Shown here in pieces: positions 1-7,088 of a stretch of 15,983 nt of DNA. A program made the translations under genes and the position numbers. Every line of letters starts with the position of its first letter. Positions within the stretch are counted from its first letter, which is position 1. The DNA comes from Holdemanella porci (GTDB taxonomy: Bacteria; Bacillota_I; Bacilli_A; Erysipelotrichales; Erysipelotrichaceae), in contig NZ_JAHQVB010000050.1 in NCBI RefSeq assembly GCF_019052655.1, positions 1-15,983 on the forward strand, in the 5' to 3' direction. Below the pieces are notes generated by a model that worked only from the letters and a program-made list of their open reading frames with translations, searched no databases and was not told where the DNA came from.

Positions 1-118
1 AATATTTTGAAGTTCTTGTCATAAGTGTAGTCTCTCTTTCGTTTACACCTATACATTAAGTCTTAAATAGCGATCATTAATGTCAGTTATATTAACAAGT
101 CACCAATATATCTGTTAA

Positions 119-481
119 GCCAAATATTTACTCTTATTTCTTTGTATATTCTCACTTGTACTTCCAATAGGATGTGAAGTTAAGGAACAAAAACAAGTTG
201 TCGTTGATTATCAAGAATACCATTTTCGTAATGAAGATTTGTTAGAGTCTCACTATGAAAAACATGGAAAAGAAATGGGATTTGTATCCAGTGAAGAATA
301 TGAAATGGCTGCAAGTGATGCAGTCAATAATCCAGAGTCCTTACATAAAACCGAAAAGGAAGATGGGGATGATGTGTACTATAAAGAGGATACCAACGAA
401 TTTGTGATTGTATCCACGGATAGGTATATTCGAAACAATTTTAATCCAGATTCTGGTAAGAAATATTTTGATCGACAATAA
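119..481 (+). CDS. Small lipoprotein with a polymorphic-toxin-like nuclease domain; start codon unresolved
   Basis: The reading frame is open from 119 (after a TAA at 116-118) to the stop at 479-481. Its first codons read as a hydrophobic segment ending LPIGC, which looks like a lipoprotein signal peptide and lipobox, followed by a charged exported region. There is no ATG, GTG or TTG in front of the signal. The first in-frame start is TTG at 239, which has no clear ribosome binding site and would remove the signal. An ATG at 80 is in the same frame but is cut off by the TAA at 116. The start is therefore probably lost or mutated. The C-terminal part, with HYEKHG, EEY, VYY and FVIVS..RYIRNNFNPD, resembles BECR-fold RNase domains at the ends of polymorphic toxins. 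That resemblance is from memory and unproven. The first 118 bases show no other gene. Confidence 0.5.
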   Translation, partial: AKYLLLFLCIFSLVLPIGCEVKEQKQVVVDYQEYHFRNEDLLESHYEKHGKEMGFVSSEEYEMAASDAVNNPESLHKTEKEDGDDVYYKEDTNEFVIVSTDRYIRNNFNPDSGKKYFDRQ

Positions 482-482
482 G

Positions 483-527
483 AAAGGACCGAATATCAGA
501 TCTATAATCTGAAAATTCGGTCCTTTT
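483..527. terminator. Bidirectional Rho-independent terminator
   Basis: A perfect 12-bp inverted repeat lies at 483-494 and 515-526, with an inner repeat TCAGAT/ATCTGA at 496-501 and 507-512. A T-rich tail on the right and an A-rich start on the left allow use from both strands. It separates the rightward lipoprotein-like gene from the leftward ECF S component. Confidence 0.8.
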
Positions 528-535
528 ATATGATT

Positions 536-1054
536 TTATGCAGGAATTCTTTTATTTAAAATACGAACCAAAACAGGAATGACAATCAGTTGAATGACGA
601 TACCTGGAAGACAAGTAATAAAACTAGCACTCATAAATACAGATAATGTATAGCCTTGTGTACTAAGAATACATGTATTGACTAAACCGTTCATGATTCT
701 TCCTGCAAGCATCGCAATAATCAAACTCATATATAATTTTGTCATTTCATTTTTAACAGGAATATAACTTGCACACAAACCAGTAACTAAACCATATACA
801 GCTAATTCAACCATCATTTGTGGCAAAATCATTGCAGGTGGCATACCTGTTGTTACGCTTGAAATGAAAGGTGTTAAAATTCCACATGCCAAACCATATG
901 GCCATCCACAAAATAGTCCGCAAACCAATACTGGAATGTGCATTGGTAAGAATATGCTTCCAGCATTTGGGATAACATGAAATGCCATAGGAAGCAATAC
1001 ACCTAAAGCGATGCATAAAGCGCATGATACTAGTTTTCTTGTGATACTATTCAT
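536..1054 (-). CDS. ECF transporter S component (substrate-binding membrane subunit)
   Basis: This 172-residue, very hydrophobic protein has about five or six membrane segments and the family-like stretch LPMHIPVLVCGLFCGW near residues 37-52. That fits S components of energy-coupling-factor importers, which capture a vitamin, metal or other micronutrient and borrow shared EcfA/A'/T subunits encoded elsewhere. The substrate cannot be read from the sequence. The gene starts 57 bp after the stop of the larR-type regulator on the same strand, so the two are probably cotranscribed and controlled with lactate racemase. LarA needs a nickel-pincer cofactor made from nicotinate adenine dinucleotide, so nickel or a nicotinate precursor is a reasonable but unproven guess. 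The start at 1054 has only a weak purine-rich leader (AGAAGAGG). Confidence 0.75.
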   Translation of the reverse strand: MNSITRKLVSCALCIALGVLLPMAFHVIPNAGSIFLPMHIPVLVCGLFCGWPYGLACGILTPFISSVTTGMPPAMILPQMMVELAVYGLVTGLCASYIPVKNEMTKLYMSLIIAMLAGRIMNGLVNTCILSTQGYTLSVFMSASFITCLPGIVIQLIVIPVLVRILNKRIPA

Positions 1055-1111
1055 CGTTAAATACCTCTTCTTCTAAAAATACTTGGTAAGGATGTATGGA
1101 CATATCAATAC

Positions 1112-1768
1112 TTAACATTGTACATATTGTTTTAAGAAATCTACATCTAAAATTAATATTTTTTGATTCACAATTTTAATGATGCCTTCCTCTTTTAATT
1201 TACAGATAATTCGACTCACGCTATTACGAGTGGAGATTCCACAAAATCCTGCAATATCATCATTTGTGATTTGAAAATCAATAAGAGTACCTGCCTCTAC
1301 TTTTCGACCAAATAAATCAATCAATTGATATAAGAAGGAGCATATTGCACCTGTTTTTCCATTCATCATCATGATTTGTTGGCGAAAAATAGCTTCAGAC
1401 AATTTTTCTCTATAATAAGAATTGACATAATCCTGTAGCTCTTTATCTTGACTCACATAATCCCAAAATAAAACTCTAGGAATACGATAAAATGTTGCCA
1501 CATCACTTTCAATACGAACATTGAATGGTGCGGATGTATATTGACTTACTTGATCTCTTAATAAAGATAGTATGTCTGGGGTGTTGATGTAAGAAATGTT
1601 GAATTCACGACCATCTGGTAAAATGACACTTGTCTTGACGACACCATCTTTTAATACATAAGTATCTTGTTGTTCAAGTCCATAATACGTTAAATAGGTA
1701 TGTTTCTTTTTCTTGATGGTTGCTACATTTTTTTCTTTTAAAAAGTTTAATAAGTACTCATTGTCCAT
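1112..1768 (-). CDS. larR: Crp/Fnr-family transcriptional regulator, LarR type
   Basis: This 218-residue protein has the Crp/Fnr layout: an N-terminal cyclic-nucleotide-binding-like beta barrel (about residues 15-110), a long dimer helix (about 110-145), and a C-terminal winged helix with the recognition region ISTRNSVSRIICKLKEEGII (about 177-196). No Fnr-type cysteine cluster is visible near the N-terminus, so an iron-sulfur oxygen sensor is unlikely. It stands back to back with larA. In Lactobacillus plantarum a Crp/Fnr regulator, LarR, activates the lar genes in response to the L-/D-lactate balance, and that role is inferred here from the context. The start is supported by AAAGGAG about 8 nt upstream. 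The ECF S component follows in the same direction. Confidence 0.8.
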   Translation of the reverse strand: MDNEYLLNFLKEKNVATIKKKKHTYLTYYGLEQQDTYVLKDGVVKTSVILPDGREFNISYINTPDILSLLRDQVSQYTSAPFNVRIESDVATFYRIPRVLFWDYVSQDKELQDYVNSYYREKLSEAIFRQQIMMMNGKTGAICSFLYQLIDLFGRKVEAGTLIDFQITNDDIAGFCGISTRNSVSRIICKLKEEGIIKIVNQKILILDVDFLKQYVQC

Positions 1769-1793
1769 ATTCGCTCTCCTTTACCGGTTTTGA

Positions 1794-1876
1794 ATTATAA
1801 CAATACTCTAAATTTCGCGAAACAACAAACGTTAACAACGGATGGTGTTTCGCGATTGAATGTTTCGGATTATATT
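1794..1876. promoter_or_regulatory. Divergent larR/larA promoters sharing a 41-bp dyad
   Basis: An imperfect dyad spans 1815-1855, centred on 1835, with 16 of 20 pairs matching. Its 10-bp outer arms (1815-1824 and 1846-1855) match perfectly, and CGTT/AACG is paired around the centre. Leftward, TTTCGC (1822-1817), a 17-bp spacer and TATAAT (1799-1794, preceded by TGT as an extended -10) form a larR promoter. Rightward, TTTCGC (1848-1853), a 17-bp spacer and TATATT (1871-1876) form a larA promoter. Both -35 boxes are poor and sit inside the arms, which suits control by a dimeric regulator such as the adjacent Crp/Fnr protein. Confidence 0.7.
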
Positions 1877-1904
1877 AATCCCTGAAAAAAAAGGAGAGAT
1901 AAAA

Positions 1905-3182
1905 ATGTTTGAAATGAATGTGCCTTATGATAAAGGTCAAATGAAAATCAAATTAGAAGATAAGAATTTAGCTGGTGTTTTAGAGGGAAGACAAAGTGAT
2001 TATAAAACTACACTTTCAGAAAATGAAATTGTGGAACAATCTTTGAATCATCCCATTGGTTCAAAAAGCTTAGAAGAACTTGCGAAAGGCAAGAAAAATG
2101 TGGTCATTATTAGTTCAGATCACACGCGTCCAGTGCCTTCAAGAATTATTACCCCTATTCTTTTAAGAAGAATTCGTAGTGTGTCACCCGATGCACGTAT
2201 TCGTATTTTAGTTGCGACAGGATTCCATAGAGAAAGTACGCATGAAGAGCTTGTGGCTAAATATGGAGAAGACATTGTAAAAAATGAAGAAATTGTTATG
2301 CACGTATCTACAGATGATTCTTCGATGGTAAAAATTGGACAGTTACCAAGTGGAGGAGACTGCATTATCAACAAGGTTGCAGCGGAAGCTGATTTATTGA
2401 TTTCTGAAGGCTTTATTGAAGCACACTTCTTTGCAGGATTCTCTGGAGGAAGAAAATCTGTGTTGCCAGGCATTGCATCTTATAAAACAATCATGGCAAA
2501 TCACAGTGGTGAATTTATCAATGATAAAATGTCACGTCCAGGTAATTTGCAGCACAATTTGATTCATGAAGATATGGTGTATGCGGCAAGAACGGCCAAA
2601 CTAGCCTTTATTGTCAATGTTGTATTAAATGGAAATCATGAAATTATTGGTTCTTTTGCGGGAGATATGGAAAAAGCTCATGAAAAAGGTTGTGATTTTG
2701 TTCGTTCTTTGGCAAGTGTAAATAAAGTAGATTGTGATATCGCAATCAGTACGAATGGTGGATATCCTTTGGATCAAAATATTTATCAGGCAATCAAAGG
2801 AATGACAGCTGCTGAAGCTACATTAAATCCAGATGGCATTATCATCATGATTGCAGGATGTCGTGATGGACATGGAGGTATTGGATTCTATCATAATATT
2901 GCAGATGTGAAAGATCCAGAAGAATTTGAACAAAAAGCCATTCATACTCCACGTTTAGAAACCGTTCCAGATCAATGGACATCACAAATCTGTGCGCGTA
3001 TTTTAGCACATCACAAAGTGATCTTGGTTTCCGATTTAGTAGATCCACAACTTGTGAAAGATATGCATATGGATTTAGCTACAAGCGTAGATGAAGCGCT
3101 ACAAAAAGCGTTTGAAATAAAAGGAAAAGATGCCAAGGTTGCCGTCATTCCTGATGGCTTGGGTGTCGTTGTAAATATTTAA
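1905..3182 (+). CDS. larA: Nickel-pincer lactate racemase LarA
   Basis: LarA interconverts D- and L-lactate in the cytoplasm using a covalently bound nickel-pincer nucleotide. Starting at the ATG at 1905, which has an AAGGAGAG ribosome binding site 5-6 nt upstream, the protein has 425 residues, the usual length. The upstream ATG at 1860 was rejected because it lies inside the promoter region. With this start the family's key residues fall at the positions known from the L. plantarum enzyme: D72 and R75 (SSDHTRP), H108 (TGFHR), H174 (EAHFFAGFSGG), K184 (cofactor lysine, GGRKS), H200 (ANHS), Q295 and K298 (QAIKG). The site therefore looks fully active. The cofactor genes larB, larC and larE are not in this window, so they must lie elsewhere or be supplied otherwise. 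larD follows 18 bp downstream in the same operon. Confidence 0.93.
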   Translation: MFEMNVPYDKGQMKIKLEDKNLAGVLEGRQSDYKTTLSENEIVEQSLNHPIGSKSLEELAKGKKNVVIISSDHTRPVPSRIITPILLRRIRSVSPDARIRILVATGFHRESTHEELVAKYGEDIVKNEEIVMHVSTDDSSMVKIGQLPSGGDCIINKVAAEADLLISEGFIEAHFFAGFSGGRKSVLPGIASYKTIMANHSGEFINDKMSRPGNLQHNLIHEDMVYAARTAKLAFIVNVVLNGNHEIIGSFAGDMEKAHEKGCDFVRSLASVNKVDCDIAISTNGGYPLDQNIYQAIKGMTAAEATLNPDGIIIMIAGCRDGHGGIGFYHNIADVKDPEEFEQKAIHTPRLETVPDQWTSQICARILAHHKVILVSDLVDPQLVKDMHMDLATSVDEALQKAFEIKGKDAKVAVIPDGLGVVVNI

Positions 3183-3200
3183 GGAAGGAAATTTGAATTT

Positions 3201-3911
3201 ATGTTACATAATTTAATTGCGGAATTTTTATCAACAGGACTTATGATTTTATTTGGTGTCGGAGTACACTGCGATGAAGTTTTGACAAACACAAAATATC
3301 ACGGAAGTGGACACATCTTTGCGATCACAACATGGGCCTTTGGCATCAGTGTTTGTCTATATATTTTTGGTGGCGTTTGTATGAATCCTGCCATGGTACT
3401 TGCACAATGTGCTTTAGGTATGCTTCCATGGACTAGTTTTATTCCATACGTTGTTGCCGAATTTTTAGGTGCCCTTGTTGGAGCTTTAATTTGTTTTGTG
3501 ATGTATAAAGATCATTTTACAGAAAGCGAAGGAAATGTGAACCCAATCGCCATTCGTAATATTTTCTCTACCAATCCAAACTGCAGAAATCTACCTCGAA
3601 ACTTCTTTGTCGAAACAATCGCTACAACTATTTTCTTGAGTGCCATTTTAGCTGTTGCTACCAAATATGAAACACAACTACCAATTGGCGTAGGCCTTAT
3701 TGTATGGGCAGTAGGTATGGGTCTTGGAGGAACAACTGGATTTGCGATGAATCAAGCTCGTGATTTAGGACCTCGTTTGGCATTCCAATTATTACCAATT
3801 AAAAATAAAGCCAATAATGATTGGCAATATGGACTATTAGTTCCAGGAATTGCTCCTTTTGTAGGTGCATTACTTGCTGCTTTGTTCTGCCATTTGTTTT
3901 TAGGTATCTAA
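3201..3911 (+). CDS. larD: Lactic-acid channel of the aquaglyceroporin (MIP) family, LarD type
   Basis: This 236-residue integral membrane protein has six hydrophobic spans and the two half-helix motifs of the MIP family: a first NPA (N62-P63-A64, CMNPAM) and a second motif reading NQARD (N184-Q185-A186-R187-D188). The arginine of the selectivity filter (R187) is present. In lactobacilli the equivalent LarD lets lactic acid cross the membrane so that racemase can work on outside lactate. The 18-bp spacing after larA and the shared terminator point to the same job here, although a glycerol facilitator is the alternative. The second motif has Q in place of the usual P. An AGGAAGG site precedes the ATG. 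Confidence 0.88.
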   Translation: MLHNLIAEFLSTGLMILFGVGVHCDEVLTNTKYHGSGHIFAITTWAFGISVCLYIFGGVCMNPAMVLAQCALGMLPWTSFIPYVVAEFLGALVGALICFVMYKDHFTESEGNVNPIAIRNIFSTNPNCRNLPRNFFVETIATTIFLSAILAVATKYETQLPIGVGLIVWAVGMGLGGTTGFAMNQARDLGPRLAFQLLPIKNKANNDWQYGLLVPGIAPFVGALLAALFCHLFLGI

Positions 3912-3919
3912 TATTGAAA

Positions 3920-3963
3920 AAGACAGATATTCAAAATCAAAATGAATATCTGTCTTCTTTTAT
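3920..3963. terminator. Bidirectional Rho-independent terminator after larD
   Basis: A perfect 14-bp inverted repeat lies at 3920-3933 and 3943-3956 with a 9-nt loop, then CTTTTATATTTTT on the right. It ends the larA-larD transcript and sits just past the stop of the convergent MATE gene, whose last codons overlap its tail. Confidence 0.85.
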
Positions 3964-5252
3964 ATTTTTCTTTGTGATTTTAAATCATATAGGGCAATCC
4001 CTAAACAGAAGATTTCAGAGACTGTACAACTGATCCAAATTCCATTTTCCTTAAATAATGTTGTACAAACAAATAGGGATAATAAGACAAAGAGAATGCC
4101 ACGAGAAATCGAAAGCACAAAGGCTTTTCTTGGCTCTTCTAAAGCGACCATGTAGCCGCTTGTGATCACGACATGTCCCATAATCAAGAAGACATAGCTA
4201 AATTGACGTAATGCTAAAATGGTATTAAAGTAGTTTTCTGTATTTACTGGAATAAAAGCAGCCGTGATATTTGGTGCAAACACTTCTACAATTAAGAATA
4301 ATAAAACTCCAGCACAAGAGACTAAAATACGTGCATATTTATGAAAAGTTGAAACGGATTTTTTATCGTTTCGACCATAGTAATAACTAACTAAAGGCTG
4401 TGTTCCTTGACTGGTTCCAACCATCACCATCAATACAAGATTATAAATATACATCAAGACAGTAAAAGTAACTAATCCATCCGTACCAAGTAATTGGTTG
4501 ATGCGATAATTAAATACTGTAATCATTATGCCTGGAGAAATTTCAGAAATACAATCGGGAAGGCCTAAAGATAAAATTCTAGAATATTCATGCCAAGGAT
4601 AGTTTGCCTTCACAAAATGGAAATGTGATTTATGACTAAACGCAAAATGATAAAAGAAGAAGCAGAAAGTCACAAGTTGAGATAAACCTGTAGCTAAGGC
4701 AGCACCACCAATCCCCATGTTAAAAGTTCCCATAAATAAAGGGTCAAGAATTAAGTTTGTGCCAGCTCCTAGACAAATACCCATTATGGATTTTTGGGGG
4801 AAGCCATCGGCCTTTAAAAGGACTTCGAAACAATAGGATACAATGTAAAAGAAGGAGAAGCAGGATAATACTTTGATGTATGTATCTGCATAAAAAAACA
4901 CATCTTCGTTTGCACCTAAAAATTCTGTAATGTGATGTGAGTTTATAAAAGATAAAATCGCAATACATAAAGCTATACATGAAATTGTGATGGTATTCAT
5001 TGTGAATACTTCATGCATTTTTCTTTCTTCATTCGCACCTCGATAAATGGACATCACTGTACTTGATCCAATCGCAAATAAGACTCCAATGGAGAAAATG
5101 GTTGTGACATATGGACTTGCCACGTTTATGGAGGCTAATGCCGTATCGCCTTCATAGTGGGCAACGAATATACCGTCAACTAAGGTATATAGATTAAAGA
5201 TAACCATCGAACATATGGATGGTATGACAAATTTAAGATATTGTTTCAACAT
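3960..5252 (-). CDS. MATE-family multidrug efflux transporter
   Basis: This 430-residue protein has about twelve hydrophobic spans and MATE-type signatures, for example LYTLVDGIFVAHYEG near the N-terminus and a second-half copy with GTSQGTQPLVSYYYG. These exporters use a sodium or proton gradient to pump cationic or aromatic drugs and metabolites out through the inner membrane. The length and layout best fit the NorM/MepA-like group common in Firmicutes. The gene is divergent from a MerR/BmrR-type regulator, with one MerR-style promoter between them, so expression is probably induced when that regulator binds a drug-like ligand. The predicted transcript start is only about 8-9 nt before the ATG; a GGTGA sequence lies just upstream of the start. 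Confidence 0.88.
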   Translation of the reverse strand: MLKQYLKFVIPSICSMVIFNLYTLVDGIFVAHYEGDTALASINVASPYVTTIFSIGVLFAIGSSTVMSIYRGANEERKMHEVFTMNTITISCIALCIAILSFINSHHITEFLGANEDVFFYADTYIKVLSCFSFFYIVSYCFEVLLKADGFPQKSIMGICLGAGTNLILDPLFMGTFNMGIGGAALATGLSQLVTFCFFFYHFAFSHKSHFHFVKANYPWHEYSRILSLGLPDCISEISPGIMITVFNYRINQLLGTDGLVTFTVLMYIYNLVLMVMVGTSQGTQPLVSYYYGRNDKKSVSTFHKYARILVSCAGVLLFLIVEVFAPNITAAFIPVNTENYFNTILALRQFSYVFLIMGHVVITSGYMVALEEPRKAFVLSISRGILFVLLSLFVCTTLFKENGIWISCTVSEIFCLGIALYDLKSQRKI

Positions 5253-5267
5253 AAAATCACCAAGTTA

Positions 5268-5298
5268 AGTGTAAACCTTGGTATAATACTAAGGTCAA
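5268..5298 (-). promoter_or_regulatory. MerR-type operator and promoter for the MATE gene
   Basis: On the leftward strand, TTGACC (5298-5293) and TACACT (5273-5268) are separated by 19 bp. This over-long spacer is typical of promoters that a MerR protein activates by untwisting DNA. The spacer holds a dyad with ACCTT at 5275-5279 and AAGGT at 5291-5295 flanking GTATAATAC. On the rightward strand the same dyad contains TATAAT (5282-5287), placed to drive the regulator gene, which would give autoregulation. Confidence 0.8.
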
Positions 5299-5308
5299 GG
5301 GTGGCTAC

Positions 5309-6100
5309 ATGAAAAAATATTATAAAATCAATGAAATCGCAAAATTATACAATATTAAAACAGACTCTTTAAGATATTATGAAGAAGTAGGTTTAATTTG
5401 TCCAATGCGATCAAAATCAAATTATCGATTATACACACTGAATGATATCTATATTTTAAATATTATTCGAGATTGTTTAAAATTAGGGTATGATACGCAT
5501 CAAATCAAAGAATACTTAGATAATCGTAGTGTGAATAATACAATTGTGTTTTTAAAAGAAGAAGAAAGATTGATTCAAAGACAGATTCAAGAATTGAATA
5601 CAACCCTAAGTTCCATTCAAACGCGAATTGAAGATTTGAATCGTACCCAGTATATTGAATTTGATACATGTAAGATTGAAGTATATCCAAAAAGATATTG
5701 TCGGTATTTAAAAGAAAAAATTGATCAAGATGAAAAAATTGACTTTTTATTGACGAAACTAAGTGAATCGATGGAAGAAGATATTTCTGTATTAGGAAAT
5801 ATGGATTCAGGCAGTGTTGTTGAATATAAAAATAATGAGTATGTGTATACAAGTGTATTTATTTTAACTCAAGAAGAAAAACATGACTTTATTCTAGATG
5901 AAGGTATGTATTGTACATATACTTATTCAGGGGAATATGATCGAACGAATCAATTGTTTAATAAAATGCAAGATTGGATTAAAGAACACAATTATACAGT
6001 TGATGGTCCATTCTTAGAATTTTTATTGATTGATATTCATGAAACAAAAAAAGTGGAGGAGTATATTACCTCCATCCACATTAAGGTTAAACCAAGATGA
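5309..6100 (+). CDS. MerR-family regulator with GyrI-like effector domain (BmrR type)
   Basis: This 263-residue protein begins with a MerR DNA-binding domain (residues 1-70): YKINEIAKLYNIKTDSLRYY followed by EVGLI and a wing with NYRLYT. A charged coiled coil follows at about 75-115, rich in E, R and Q. The C-terminal half (about 125-263) resembles the GyrI-like ligand-binding domain of BmrR, which binds cationic drugs. It is divergently placed to the MATE exporter across a MerR-type promoter, so it is probably that gene's ligand-responsive activator. The ATG at 5309 has a GGGTGG leader. Its end overlaps by 14 bp the end of the convergent serine hydrolase remnant. Confidence 0.85.
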   Translation: MKKYYKINEIAKLYNIKTDSLRYYEEVGLICPMRSKSNYRLYTLNDIYILNIIRDCLKLGYDTHQIKEYLDNRSVNNTIVFLKEEERLIQRQIQELNTTLSSIQTRIEDLNRTQYIEFDTCKIEVYPKRYCRYLKEKIDQDEKIDFLLTKLSESMEEDISVLGNMDSGSVVEYKNNEYVYTSVFILTQEEKHDFILDEGMYCTYTYSGEYDRTNQLFNKMQDWIKEHNYTVDGPFLEFLLIDIHETKKVEEYITSIHIKVKPR

Positions 6101-6532
6101 TGAATCCAGATTCAATAGGTTTATATTCTTCGACATCCATTGAATCATAGTATAGATCTCCATTTGAGTCTAATACTAGAATTCGATGATTTTCACAAAT
6201 AGTTGGTAAGACTTCTAAAGTGTTGTTGATTTTGTAGACTTTATTTTCTTTTTCAAACAATTGAGAATTATATGGTTCGATATCATCTTCACAAATATAG
6301 GTGTAGCTTGCACAATATAATTTACCATCTTCAAAGTAAGGCTCAATACGATCTCTAGAACCGTTACAAGGCGTATTTAAATAGCTTTGGGCATGCGTAT
6401 CATCGATTACTTCAATTGGAAATTCAGATACGACGGATTCGGATTTATTGCCATGGACAATCAATGACATTGTATCTTCTGTTCTGTTAAATTCAACACT
6501 GCATAACATTTGGTTTGTGACAATATCATAGT
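6087..6532 (-). pseudogene. C-terminal fragment of the intron-split serine hydrolase
   Basis: The frame ending at the stop 6089-6087 continues upstream of the first ATG (6509) without a stop to base 6532, reading YDIVTNQ before MLCSVEF. Exactly there the group II intron begins. If 6533-8494 is removed, the frame joins that of the hydrolase N-terminal part and gives one protein of about 587 residues. This piece (about 147 residues) would be its C-terminal accessory domain, probably beta-rich, in keeping with long beta-lactamase-family hydrolases that carry a lipocalin-like tail. It has no start of its own with a good ribosome binding site, so it is probably not translated. It can also be read as a stand-alone 140-residue hypothetical protein from 6509, which is less likely. 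Confidence 0.8.
6526..6532 (+). other. Intron-binding site 1 (IBS1) in the split gene
   Basis: TCATAGT directly precedes the intron's GTGCG. It is the exact reverse complement of ACTATGA at 6792-6798 inside intron domain I, the likely EBS1. The 7-of-7 match places the 5' splice junction at 6532/6533. A weaker 5-bp pair, GTGAC (6517-6521) with GTCAC (6749-6753), could be IBS2/EBS2. Confidence 0.75.
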
Positions 6533-7088
6533 GTGCGCCAAGAAAACATTAAGTTGTTTCACTCAATGTTATTAGTAACGTTGTTTGTAAGGTGCTTATT
6601 TATAGCGATAAGAATATCGCATGGCAAAGTCTAACCAACAGCCATTACCAAGTCCTTGGAGTCGACATCGTGAGACTAGATTTAAGCGTAGGATAGGGAG
6701 TTGTGAAAATCGAAATTGAAAATGAAGTTTAACAAGTTTCGAAAAGTCGTCACCCATAAAATAATGGGATAAAATCTAGAGCCGATTCTGTACTATGAGA
6801 CGTAGGCAGTACTTATAATCCGCATTGGTGAGGATTATTAAGACTAGACGGAATATTGAACTCGATGAGCATAACAATAATAAATAAGTACAACTTGGGA
6901 GGCCTTGATAGTTCGATAAATATCGTATGATTAACAATATTTAGCACATAAAGGAAATCAAATGACTATCAAGGAGTCAGAGCCATTGATAGTAGCTAAG
7001 AAGTTGTTGATAAAACAATGGAGCCAAGCGATGGCAGTATATAGTGTTTGATATAGATTATTATCTTACACACGAAGAGGTGAATCTA

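Noticed and set aside
1860..1904. Upstream ATG for larA
   Set aside because: It lies between the -35 and -10 boxes, has no ribosome binding site, and breaks the match to known LarA residue numbering.
2120..3048. Leftward frames inside larA
   Set aside because: They are antisense shadows with no ribosome binding site or recognisable domain.
6531..6535. GTGTG as the intron's 5' end
   Set aside because: It fits the GTGYG consensus as well as GTGCG at 6533, but the 7-bp EBS1/IBS1 pairing ends at 6532 and only 6533 with 8494 restores the host frame.
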